From Deltaproteobacteria bacterium RIFOXYA12_FULL_61_11 (lineage in GTDB: Bacteria; Bdellovibrionota_F; JAHFAK01; YA12-FULL-61-11), in the NCBI GenBank assembly GCA_001799195.1, contig MGSU01000187.1, forward strand, positions 1 to 8,207: 8,207 nucleotides of DNA, read 5' to 3'. Below, in pieces: positions 1 to 6,146 of the stretch; the first letter of the stretch is position 1; every line of letters begins with the position of its first letter. The translations under genes and the position numbers were made by a program. The notes under the pieces were generated by a model. It was not told the origin of the DNA. It did no database searches and was given only the letters and a program-made list of their open reading frames with translations.

Positions 1-2037
1 TCGATCCCGACCGTCGCAGGTCCAACCGACACCTCCGCCGCCCCGTCCGACCCTCCGGAAACCGTCTCCGAAGGGCTTAGCCCGCACCCCGACCTCTCCG
101 GCGATGGCGCCTCACCCGTATCCAACCCCTCGCCCGTGACCGAAGCCCCGAGCGAAACAGCCCCTCAGCGGTCCAGCCCTCCGGCATCGTTCTTCTCGTC
201 ACCCTACGCCCTCCTCGTCGCCAACAGCGTCTTGTTGGCTTCGACCATGGGTCTCACGGCGAGCATCCTCCCCGACGGCAACGTGTTCATCGCGCCCTTG
301 ACCGGAGCCGCTGTCGGCGGATTGTTCACCTATGGCTTCTTATGGGACCAACCTCACGCGCCCGGTTTCCCCCTCTTCCTGGGTTCGGCTTACGGGTACG
401 GCGCGCTCTTCGGTTACAGCGCCTACACCCTCTCGCCCCTGCGTTTCCACGGGGGCCGGCGGGTCTCGATCCTCAGCGGCGAGCTGCTCGGTTCGACCCT
501 GGCGTATCTGCGGCGCGACCTCCTCACCGCGGGGCCGGAAGAGCTCCTGACCATCGACCTGGCCTCGGCGGCGGCCCTGGGCCTCGCCACCGGGGTCCTG
601 CTCCAGTTCGATACTCCCTCTGAGCGAGTGGTCGCGGGCACGCTCGGCCTGGTCGGGGCCACTTCCTTGGTCGGAGCCACCCTCCTCTGCGACAAGGTGC
701 ATCCGACGGCAACCGATCTCCACAACACCTTCGCCTGGGCCCTCTTCGGCGGGCTCGGCGGGCTCGTCGCCCCCGGTACCCGTCGTCTCGAGGGCGGCTT
801 CCTCCTCGGACTCTCCGCTGGACTCGAGTTCTCCCTCCTCGAGAACCGGTATTTCGACCAGGCCCAGACCCAAAGGGCCTGGAGGGAGGTCGCCACCTAT
901 GACGCCGCGCTGTTCGGCCTCTCGCTAGGCCTACTCCTCGACCGAGCGGTAGGTCCGCTGGACAAGGACGAGACCACCCAAGCCCTGGTGCTCGGCTCGG
1001 CCATGCTCGGCCGCGCTGCGGCCTACGTTCTCCACTCGCCCTCGGTCGACCTCGCCTCACCCTCGACCTCTCCGGCGCTGATCTATGGGCTCTTCGGGGC
1101 CTGGGAGGGATTTCTCCTCTCGTGGAGCGTGTCCGGCGAGGAGCAGGTCGAGCGGCGGAACGGCGGCATGCTGCTGGGTGGCCTCCTCGGGTTCAACGGG
1201 TACCTCCTCGCCCACGAGCGCCTGACCGAGCTGCAACTCGGCTCGCCCGGGGCAGTGCTCCTGGCTCCGGTCGGTTCCATGCTCGGGTTCGGCCTGGGAT
1301 CGTTCATGACCCCCTCGAAGTACGTCAAGTTCCCCCTGGCCGCGGCAGGCGGGGCTCTCGGCGTTGCCGGCGCCTCCCGCTACCTCGGCGGCAAGGACCT
1401 CCCACTGGACTATCTCCTCGGGTTCGTGCCGGGGGTGACCTCTTCGATCCTGGCCCTCAACGCCCTCGAAGAGCTGGACACCAACACCCCTCAACACCGC
1501 AGCGACGGCATTGCCACGCTGACCGCCGCCACCTACCCGCTGCTCTTCTTTTTCCAAGGGCATCGCCGCGACGACCCCTTCTTGGACACGGTGACCCCGA
1601 CCTTATTCTCGCTGACCGGCTTCTCGCTGGGGTACTTCGTCGGCAATGGATGGTTCGGGGCCCGGCGGAACACCCCCCCGACCTTCGGGCTCCTCGGTCT
1701 GAACCTCGGCGTGGCAACGGCCCTGCTCCAACTCCACGATCTACCGCGCTTCGAGCCGTATGCCCCGCTGGCAGTGATGGGCGTGGGGTATACCGCATTG
1801 GGCTTGGGCGCCATCGTCTCAGGCAGCACCAGAGTCCACGCCATAACCTTGACCTCCGGCCTGCTGCTGGGCGGTTTCCTCGAGAGCCGTTTCGGGCTGG
1901 GCGCCCGATTGAGCGGCCTGCTCGGAACCGGGGGCTCGCGGGGAGGTCCGGCAGCGACACTCCCACTCCCTCAGCCCTTCGTGAGTCGCGACGAAGAAGG
2001 CCTCACCCTGGTCGGACTCCAAGGTATCTTCCCCTAA
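1..2037 (+). CDS. Polytopic glycine-rich membrane protein of unknown function, 5'-truncated by the window
   Basis: I do not recognise this family. The reading frame is open from base 1, giving 678 visible residues before TAA at 2035-2037. The first in-frame start codon is GTG at 136, but it has no Shine-Dalgarno and the frame stays open upstream, so the true start is probably outside the window. Visible residues 1 to about 65 are rich in Pro, Ser, Thr and Asp and look like a disordered, exposed segment or linker. The rest is a long series of roughly 18-20 hydrophobic stretches, many with glycine-zipper spacing, such as GGMLLGGLLGFNGYLL and GFGLGSF, joined by short loops with acidic residues or Arg. 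This predicts a multi-spanning inner-membrane protein. I see no transporter signature, catalytic motif or nucleotide-binding site. The lipoprotein gene starts 65 nt downstream on the same strand and could share its transcript. Coding status and membrane location are secure; function is unknown. Confidence 0.85.
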   Translation, partial: SIPTVAGPTDTSAAPSDPPETVSEGLSPHPDLSGDGASPVSNPSPVTEAPSETAPQRSSPPASFFSSPYALLVANSVLLASTMGLTASILPDGNVFIAPLTGAAVGGLFTYGFLWDQPHAPGFPLFLGSAYGYGALFGYSAYTLSPLRFHGGRRVSILSGELLGSTLAYLRRDLLTAGPEELLTIDLASAAALGLATGVLLQFDTPSERVVAGTLGLVGATSLVGATLLCDKVHPTATDLHNTFAWALFGGLGGLVAPGTRRLEGGFLLGLSAGLEFSLLENRYFDQAQTQRAWREVATYDAALFGLSLGLLLDRAVGPLDKDETTQALVLGSAMLGRAAAYVLHSPSVDLASPSTSPALIYGLFGAWEGFLLSWSVSGEEQVERRNGGMLLGGLLGFNGYLLAHERLTELQLGSPGAVLLAPVGSMLGFGLGSFMTPSKYVKFPLAAAGGALGVAGASRYLGGKDLPLDYLLGFVPGVTSSILALNALEELDTNTPQHRSDGIATLTAATYPLLFFFQGHRRDDPFLDTVTPTLFSLTGFSLGYFVGNGWFGARRNTPPTFGLLGLNLGVATALLQLHDLPRFEPYAPLAVMGVGYTALGLGAIVSGSTRVHAITLTSGLLLGGFLESRFGLGARLSGLLGTGGSRGGPAATLPLPQPFVSRDEEGLTLVGLQGIFP

Positions 2038-2102
2038 CGGTCCCCGAGAGGTACACTCCTACCATTGCCCCTTCCTCGATCAGGATCAGAGAGGTGTCCC
2101 TC

Positions 2103-3176
2103 ATGTTCCACCGCCTGCATCCGGTGCTCCTCCCACTCGTCTTCCTCTGGCTCTCTTGCAGCGACGACACCGTCCACCGCGAAGGATCCTCACCTCGCAT
2201 CGGCTGCACCAGCACGAGTTGTCCCGACGGGTATTACTGTCACGCTCAGAGCGGTTCGTGCATGCCACGGGCGACCTCTGCAACCCCGGCGCAGGAAGAA
2301 GCCTCCGAGCCCTCCTCGGACCACACCGCCCAACCCGATCCCGCAGACGCAGCCGAACCCACGGCCGACCAGGACCAACAGCCAGCGCCCCTTCCGGCAA
2401 CGACCCCCTGCACCTGCGGCGACCCCGAGGTCGAACCCTGCGGTCATTGCGAGGGCCGCTGTCCCGGAATATGTATGCTCGAGACGATGAGCTGCCAACA
2501 GGCCGAGAGCGCCTACGCGGGTACCCTCTCGTTTCGGTGCGTCTCCACGACCGAGCCGACGCCCCCGCCTCCCGGTCCCCATGACCCGGTCTGCACGTCG
2601 AATTGCGCGGGAAAGACCTGCGGCGCGGACGATGGCTGCGAAGGTACCTGTGGAGCCCCGACCGATGACGGCTGCCCCCTGGCCGGCGCCACGACCTTGG
2701 CCGATTTCGAGGTCTTCGGGTCCTGGTCGATCGGCGATCAGGCCAACGGGACCTTCAGCCGTGCCACCGATCAATTCCACGGCGGAGCGACTTCGGCCGC
2801 GTTGGCTTACTCCTTCCCCACCGCCGCCAACGACTTCGTGGTCTTCCGGCAGGACAGCCGAGAAACCATACCCGACTCCACGACGAAACTCTCGGCCTGG
2901 GTGTATGGGGACGGCAAAGGCTTCTTCTTCAACCTCTGGGTCCTCGACTCCACCGGTACGGCCTGGTCCATCCCCCTCGGACGCACCGACCACAACGGCT
3001 GGAAACGGCTCGAGAACACGCTCGTGATCCACGCCTGGCCGGGTGGGCACATCTTTGGTACCGGCACGGCGATCTCGAAGCCGTTGCGACTCTACGGCGT
3101 GGTCCTCGACGATGCTCCGGACAGCTTCACGGGAAACGGTACCATCTACCTGGACGACCTGCAGGCCTTGCCCTGA
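2103..3176 (+). CDS. Cys-rich lipoprotein with C-terminal jelly-roll-like domain
   Basis: This is a predicted 357-residue exported lipoprotein. The frame extends far upstream inside the preceding gene, but ATG 2103 is chosen because GAGG lies 8 nt before it (2091-2094) and a signal peptide begins there. A short n-region with Arg4 leads into a hydrophobic core and a lipobox-like FLWLSC, with lipidated Cys19; Trp at -3 is atypical. Residues 35-53 carry four Cys (including CPDGYYC), and 54-100 form an acidic Pro/Ala/Gln linker. A Cys-rich block follows at 103-146, then a second small motif at 164-183 (CTSNCAGKTCG and GCEGTCG) like repeats common in myxococcal-type secreted proteins. Residues 198-356 (FEVFGSWS, LSAWVYGDG, GWKRLE, GTIYLDDLQA) resemble the beta-sandwich, carbohydrate-binding-like domains found at the ends of extracellular glycosidases. 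No catalytic residues are evident, so binding or a structural surface role is inferred. The next gene is convergent, 38 nt away. Confidence 0.88.
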   Translation: MFHRLHPVLLPLVFLWLSCSDDTVHREGSSPRIGCTSTSCPDGYYCHAQSGSCMPRATSATPAQEEASEPSSDHTAQPDPADAAEPTADQDQQPAPLPATTPCTCGDPEVEPCGHCEGRCPGICMLETMSCQQAESAYAGTLSFRCVSTTEPTPPPPGPHDPVCTSNCAGKTCGADDGCEGTCGAPTDDGCPLAGATTLADFEVFGSWSIGDQANGTFSRATDQFHGGATSAALAYSFPTAANDFVVFRQDSRETIPDSTTKLSAWVYGDGKGFFFNLWVLDSTGTAWSIPLGRTDHNGWKRLENTLVIHAWPGGHIFGTGTAISKPLRLYGVVLDDAPDSFTGNGTIYLDDLQALP

Positions 3177-3214
3177 ACCGGAGGAACCGCGCAGGATCAC
3201 GCGGCGAGTGTGCT

Positions 3215-3904
3215 TCAAGCAGTCGGTCCGGCCTTTCCCAATTCCCCCCTGCGCAGTCCGAAGAACCCAACCTTGAGACCGCTGCGCAGGAGGAGGGCTC
3301 TCGCCTTGCCGTGGAGCAGGACCAGGCAGACGAAATCGACGACGGGCAAGAACAGGGCGAGAACGACGAGGAGCACGAAGGGCCGGGGAAAACGCATGGC
3401 CCTGGTCAGCCGGAACACGACCCACAACGAGAAGGGGACGTTGAACAGGCAGAGGAGCGGCTCCGCCGCCCTGGCGAGGGCGAAGATCATGGCGAAGACC
3501 AACATGCGTTGCGCTTGGGCGATAATGCTGATGTCGGCAACGACCACGCTCCGCACCACGCTGGCCGGGTCATCATCAACAACGGTCGTAGGTCTGGGAG
3601 GTGGGTTCTCGAAGTTCCACGGATTGATCAGCAGGAAGGTACTTTCTCCGAGGCTGATCCTGTCCCCGGGGTGTACCGAGGCGGTGCCGACACGTAACCC
3701 ATTGAGATAGGTGCCGTTGGTGGTGCCGAGATCGCGCAGGGTGATTCCCGCAAGCGAGATCTCGAGCGTGGCATGGCTGCGAGACAGGTTGATGTCCGGG
3801 ATCTTGACGGCATTGCCGAACCCCCGACCGATAGTGGTCTCGCCGGCGCGGATCATGAGGTCGTTCCCCCGCAACGGACCGGTTTCGAACAGTATCTTGT
3901 ACAT
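3215..3904 (-). CDS. FHA-domain protein with C-terminal membrane region
   Basis: This 229-residue protein begins with a forkhead-associated domain (about residues 4-92), a phosphothreonine-peptide recognition module. The family landmarks are present in order: GR at 26-27, SRSH at 41-44, TTNG at 61-64 and NG at 68-69. SRSH and the following TNG are the residues that contact the phosphopeptide in characterised FHA domains. A Pro/Asp-rich linker (about 99-117) leads to hydrophobic segments near 133-165 and 176-197, then a basic tail containing KVGFFG. The FHA head should therefore be cytoplasmic and tethered to the inner membrane. The start is supported by GGAGGG (3913-3918) with 8-nt spacing. 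The gene begins only 24 nt after the symporter stop, which suggests co-transcription. FHA domains usually act with Ser/Thr kinases, but none is encoded here, so the partner is unknown. The membrane half resembles uncharacterised bacterial proteins and I assign it no function. Confidence 0.92.
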   Translation of the reverse strand: MYKILFETGPLRGNDLMIRAGETTIGRGFGNAVKIPDINLSRSHATLEISLAGITLRDLGTTNGTYLNGLRVGTASVHPGDRISLGESTFLLINPWNFENPPPRPTTVVDDDPASVVRSVVVADISIIAQAQRMLVFAMIFALARAAEPLLCLFNVPFSLWVVFRLTRAMRFPRPFVLLVVLALFLPVVDFVCLVLLHGKARALLLRSGLKVGFFGLRRGELGKAGPTA

Positions 3905-3928
3905 GGAGGCAGCCCTCCGAGTCCTTGT

Positions 3929-5194
3929 TCAGTCCACCAGCGGGGTCGGTGCCTCGCAGCCGAGAGCCAATACCGGACTGCGTTGCCCCTCCAAGGATGC
4001 TACCGTCGTGGCCACACAGCAATCGCTCCAGACATTGACCGTGGTCCTGCACATATCCAGGACATGGTCCACGGCCAGGATCAGACCGACACCCTCCAGC
4101 GGTAAACCGACCGCGGTCAGGACCACGGACATCATCACCAACCCGGCCATGGGGATACCTGCGGCACCGATCGAAGCCAGGAGTGCGGTGAACACCACCA
4201 CCACTTGCTGCCCGAGACTCAGGTTTATTCCATAGGCCTGCGCGATGAACAGCGCCGCCACGCACTCATAGAGCGCGGTGCCGTCCATATTCACCGTGGC
4301 TCCGAGGGGCAGGACGAAGCCCGAAATGCGCGGCGACAGACCAGCCCGACGTTCGATACACTCGAGAGTCAAAGGCAAGGTAGCCGAAGAGGAAGCGGTC
4401 GAAAAGGCAGTGAGCAGGGCCGGGGACTGAGCAACGGCGAGACGCCAGGGTCTGGATCGCCCCAGTAACCGCACCATGAGGGGCAACGACACACTCGCAT
4501 GGATTACCAGCCCCGAGAAGACACAGAGCGCATAGAGTCCGAGCGGGAGGAAGGCCGCGAAACCGGTGTTGGCGACGATGCGAGCCACGATACCCCAGGC
4601 GCCGAGCGGAGCCAGGAGCATCACGAAGGCGGTCATCCGCATCATCACGGCATAGGCTGCTTGGAATACCGTAAGCAAGGCCTCGCGTTGCCGTTCGTTC
4701 TTCAGGTTGGCCAGGAAGACTCCGAAGAGGATGCAGAAGAAGATCACGGGCAGGATGCTGGCCTCGGACAGGGACTGGAAGACGTTGTCGGGAATCATGC
4801 GCCCGAGGAGATCCCAGACCGAACTCGTCGGCCGGTCGAGGAACGAGACATCGCGACGCAAACCGAGATCCGCGCCGACACCGGGCTGGAGAAGGTTGAC
4901 TAAGCCGAGTCCGGTGAGGATGGCGATGAGCGAGGTCAGGATGTAGAGAACGAGGGTTTTGAGGCCCAGCCGTCCGATGGTCTCGGCAGACCCTACCCCG
5001 GCGACACCGGTGATGATCGAGGTCACGATCAGGGGGACGATGAGCATACGCAAGAGGCGCAAGAAGAGGTCGGCGCAGTAGCCGACCACGGCGACGACCG
5101 CCGGCACCTCTCCCAGGAACCCCCCGGTGAGTATGCCGCAAACTATACCCAGGAAAATGAACAGGGTCAGCCGGTGAGCCGGATTGAGAGACAT
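3929..5194 (-). CDS. Dicarboxylate/amino acid:cation symporter (DAACS family, GltP/DctA-like)
   Basis: This 421-residue inner-membrane symporter should import acidic amino acids or C4-dicarboxylates coupled to Na+ or H+. Its length is usual for the family. The N-terminal half holds the scaffold helices (for example LLRMLIVPLIVTSIITGVAG at 47-66). The C-terminal core has the family signatures: SSSATLP (268-274, hairpin 1), NMDGT (302-306, helix 7), GAAGIPMAG (343-351, hairpin 2) and DHVLDMCRTTVNVWSD (376-391, helix 8). Asp380, Arg383 and Asn387 match the substrate-binding Asp, Arg and Asn of GltPh; the Arg favours an acidic substrate. The usual NVxGD reads NVWSD here. The open frame continues 60 codons upstream, but that stretch lies in the terminator and tRNA, so ATG 5194 is taken, with GAGGT (5201-5205) 6 nt before it. 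The FHA gene follows 24 nt downstream. I see no convincing promoter in 5195-5278. Glutamate versus dicarboxylate cannot be resolved from sequence. Confidence 0.95.
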   Translation of the reverse strand: MSLNPAHRLTLFIFLGIVCGILTGGFLGEVPAVVAVVGYCADLFLRLLRMLIVPLIVTSIITGVAGVGSAETIGRLGLKTLVLYILTSLIAILTGLGLVNLLQPGVGADLGLRRDVSFLDRPTSSVWDLLGRMIPDNVFQSLSEASILPVIFFCILFGVFLANLKNERQREALLTVFQAAYAVMMRMTAFVMLLAPLGAWGIVARIVANTGFAAFLPLGLYALCVFSGLVIHASVSLPLMVRLLGRSRPWRLAVAQSPALLTAFSTASSSATLPLTLECIERRAGLSPRISGFVLPLGATVNMDGTALYECVAALFIAQAYGINLSLGQQVVVVFTALLASIGAAGIPMAGLVMMSVVLTAVGLPLEGVGLILAVDHVLDMCRTTVNVWSDCCVATTVASLEGQRSPVLALGCEAPTPLVD

Positions 5195-5278
5195 CGGCGA
5201 ACCTCGGCCAAGCGTCGGGACGGGACGAACGGCCGAAGGGGGCCGGTAGCGAGCCGGCGACCGACGCGGTGAAACGAT

Positions 5279-5308
5279 TTGGGGGTATCCCTTGCGGGAC
5301 ACCCCCAA
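5279..5308 (-). terminator. Hairpin terminator-like structure after tRNA-Val
   Basis: A 13-bp stem with a 4-nt loop lies 7 nt beyond the tRNA 3' end. Arms are 5296-5308 and 5279-5291. On the minus strand the only non-Watson-Crick pair is G.U; on the plus strand it would be an A/C mismatch, which favours a minus-strand RNA. The following bases (AUCGUUUC) make only a weak U tract. Its position between the tRNA and the symporter suggests it ends or trims the tRNA transcript. Confidence 0.6.
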
Positions 5309-5315
5309 CGAAGGA

Positions 5316-5389
5316 TAGGCGCGAGGGGACTCGAACCCATGGCCTCTACCGTGTGAAGGTAGCGCTCTAACCAACTGAGCTACGCGCCT
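5316..5389 (-). tRNA. tRNA-Val (anticodon CAC)
   Basis: The 74-nt gene folds as a complete cloverleaf. The acceptor is AGGCGCG paired with CGCGCCU, followed by U8 and A9, D stem GCUC/GAGC, anticodon stem CUACC/GGUAG around loop UUCACAC, a 5-nt variable loop (AGGCC), and a T loop UUCGAGU. Positions 34-36 read CAC, decoding the valine codon GUG. The discriminator is A73 and CCA is not encoded (the genome reads ATCC there), so CCA must be added by tRNA nucleotidyltransferase. The T stem AUGGG/CCCCU contains one U50/C64 mismatch. A promoter lies just upstream and a hairpin just downstream, so it looks like a single-tRNA transcription unit. Confidence 0.95.
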
Positions 5390-5400
5390 TCGTTCTTCCC

Positions 5401-5429
5401 TGCTTAGGAGAAACGGCGGGGGGTGTCAA
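5401..5429 (-). promoter_or_regulatory. Sigma70-type promoter for tRNA-Val
   Basis: On the minus strand a perfect -35 box TTGACA (5424-5429) is followed by a 17-bp spacer and the poor -10 box TAAGCA (5401-5406). Eleven nucleotides separate the -10 from the mature tRNA 5' end at 5389, so transcription would start only a few bases upstream of the tRNA. The -35 match and geometry are good; the -10 is weak. Confidence 0.55.
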
Positions 5430-5455
5430 GGGGAAATGAGGAAGACGCCTAGGGC

Positions 5456-5881
5456 TCAATCGCATTGGCGATTGTCGAGCTTCTGGACCGGGCGGTTCTG
5501 CGGGGTGACCTCGTAACAGGCGTATTCCCCGTCGTGGTCGAGGTCGTGCCATTCCGAGAAGAAGCCGTAGGTCGCGCGGCAGTGCGAACCATCGACTGTT
5601 TGCACGGGGAAGTTCTTCGGGGTGACCTCCCAGCAGGCGTACATGCCATCAGCGTCACGGTCGTGCCAGGCATAGAAGGTCCCGTAGGCCTGCCGGCAGC
5701 GGGAGAGGTCGGCCTTCGCGACGATGCCGTTCTTCTGGGTCACCTGGTAACAGGTGTATTCTCCGTCATGATCGCGGTCGTGCCAGGCAAAGTAGTCTGC
5801 TCGGGCGGCGCTCGAGAAAAGGCCGATCATCACCATCCCGAGAACAAGCAAAGAGCCGGGAAGACGTTTGGTGGTAGACAT
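5456..5881 (-). CDS. Small secreted protein made of three 39-residue DxDxDG/Cys repeats
   Basis: I do not recognise this 141-residue protein. It starts with a signal peptide (Lys5, Arg6, hydrophobic 11-22) and a probable signal peptidase I site after Ala-Arg-Ala28. The mature chain is three tandem repeats with exact 39-residue spacing: Trp33/72/111, loop Cys44/83/122 and second Cys62/101/140. Each repeat reads WHDxDxDGxYxC, a VTxKN or VTPQN stretch, then a later Cys. The loop matches an EF-hand-type Ca2+ loop at positions 1, 3, 5 and 6. Position 12 is Glu in repeats 2 and 3 (Glu85, Glu124) but Gln46 in repeat 1. The pattern also recalls the DxDxDGxxC of Excalibur domains, although the surrounding sequence differs. 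Disulfide-stapled metal-binding modules in the periplasm or outside the cell are inferred. ATG 5881 has GGAG (5889-5892) at 7-nt spacing. The gene ends 26 nt before the tRNA promoter. Confidence 0.88.
   Translation of the reverse strand: MSTTKRLPGSLLVLGMVMIGLFSSAARADYFAWHDRDHDGEYTCYQVTQKNGIVAKADLSRCRQAYGTFYAWHDRDADGMYACWEVTPKNFPVQTVDGSHCRATYGFFSEWHDLDHDGEYACYEVTPQNRPVQKLDNRQCD
5459..5797 (-). repeat. Three tandem 117-bp coding repeats (39 residues each)
   Basis: Unit 1 is 5681-5797, unit 2 is 5564-5680 and unit 3 is 5459-5563, the last shortened by four codons. Spacing is exactly 117 bp with no indels between units. Recognisable DNA identity persists around the tryptophan/DxDxDG part and the VTP part, but many third positions differ. 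The units therefore look like old duplications held in register by selection, not recent slippage. Confidence 0.85.
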
Positions 5882-5943
5882 GGGAGTGCTCCATTGGTCA
5901 GGTTTCCGTTATCCACGCCGCTAGCAAAAGATGCGCCACTATT

Positions 5944-5960
5944 GTTGCAACATTTGCAAC
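5944..5960. promoter_or_regulatory. 17-bp palindrome in divergent intergenic region, possible operator
   Basis: GTTGCAA-CAT-TTGCAAC is a perfect 7+7 bp inverted repeat with a 3-bp centre. It lies in an AT-richer patch between the divergent repeat-protein gene (start at 5881) and glycosyltransferase gene (start at 6147). A weak plus-strand promoter-like pair overlaps it: TTGTTG (5942-5947), 17 bp, TAGATT (5965-5970). On the minus strand its TTGCAA could be a -35 for the repeat gene, but the -10 17 bp later (TTGCTA) is poor. The rest of 5882-6146 shows no further clear element except those listed separately. Confidence 0.4.
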
Positions 5961-6133
5961 GTGTTAGATTTGCCGCTTGGTGTCATCTCGACCGCGCTCC
6001 AGAAACCTGAACGCCAATCTTACTCTTGTGAGAACACCGGAGGAAACCTGGGTTGCGCTCACTCGTCCGGCGCAAGGTTGAGGAATACCGGAAGCCCAAA
6101 AACGACCCGCTGGTCTTCTTCACCGGTGACGGC

Positions 6134-6139
6134 TATCAT
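6134..6139 (+). promoter_or_regulatory. -10 box TATCAT placed for a leaderless glycosyltransferase mRNA
   Basis: TATCAT differs from TATAAT at one base and ends 7 nt before the ATG at 6147, which would put transcription start at or beside the A of the start codon. No Shine-Dalgarno precedes this ATG. The candidate -35 17 bp upstream (TGGTCT, 6111-6116) is weak. Together these fit a leaderless transcript, but a longer leader from the region near 5965 is an alternative. Confidence 0.4.
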
Positions 6140-6146
6140 TCCGATC

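Noticed and set aside
136-138. GTG 136 as the true start of the membrane protein
   Set aside because: There is no Shine-Dalgarno, and the same Pro/Ser/Thr-rich composition continues in frame upstream to the window edge.
1122-2102. Plus-strand extension of the lipoprotein frame back to 1122
   Set aside because: It overlaps the membrane protein out of frame and is Arg/Pro-rich. The signal peptide and Shine-Dalgarno fix the start at 2103.
3187-3204. Inverted repeat CCGCG/CGCGG between the convergent lipoprotein and FHA genes
   Set aside because: The stem is only 5 bp with an 8-nt loop and no T tract on either side, too weak to call a terminator.
2190-3425. Minus-strand open frame of 411 codons across the lipoprotein
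   Set aside because: It is low-complexity Arg/Gly/Pro-rich translation antisense to a gene with a clear signal peptide and domains. It also runs into the 3' end of the FHA gene in another frame. Typical shadow in GC-rich DNA.
5195-5374. 60-codon N-terminal extension of the symporter
   Set aside because: The extension is translation of the terminator hairpin and the tRNA body. The family N-terminus and ribosome binding site point to 5194.
5459-5474. Inverted repeat AATCGC/GCGATT at the 3' end of the repeat-protein gene
   Set aside because: The stem is 6 bp, lies inside the last codons of the CDS, and is not followed by a T tract.
5456-5881. Tandem 117-bp repeats as a CRISPR or minisatellite array
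   Set aside because: The periodicity is codon-phased inside a secreted protein gene with divergent third positions, so it is a protein repeat.
6045-6079. Bulged hairpin AACC-TTGCGC / GCGCAA-GGTT upstream of the glycosyltransferase
   Set aside because: It has a 4-nt one-sided bulge, an 11-nt loop and no recognisable riboswitch or leader elements; probably chance.
5931-6146. N-terminal extension of the glycosyltransferase from ATG 5931
   Set aside because: Its 72 residues cover the palindrome and intergenic region, lack homology-like features, and precede the canonical GT4 start strand.
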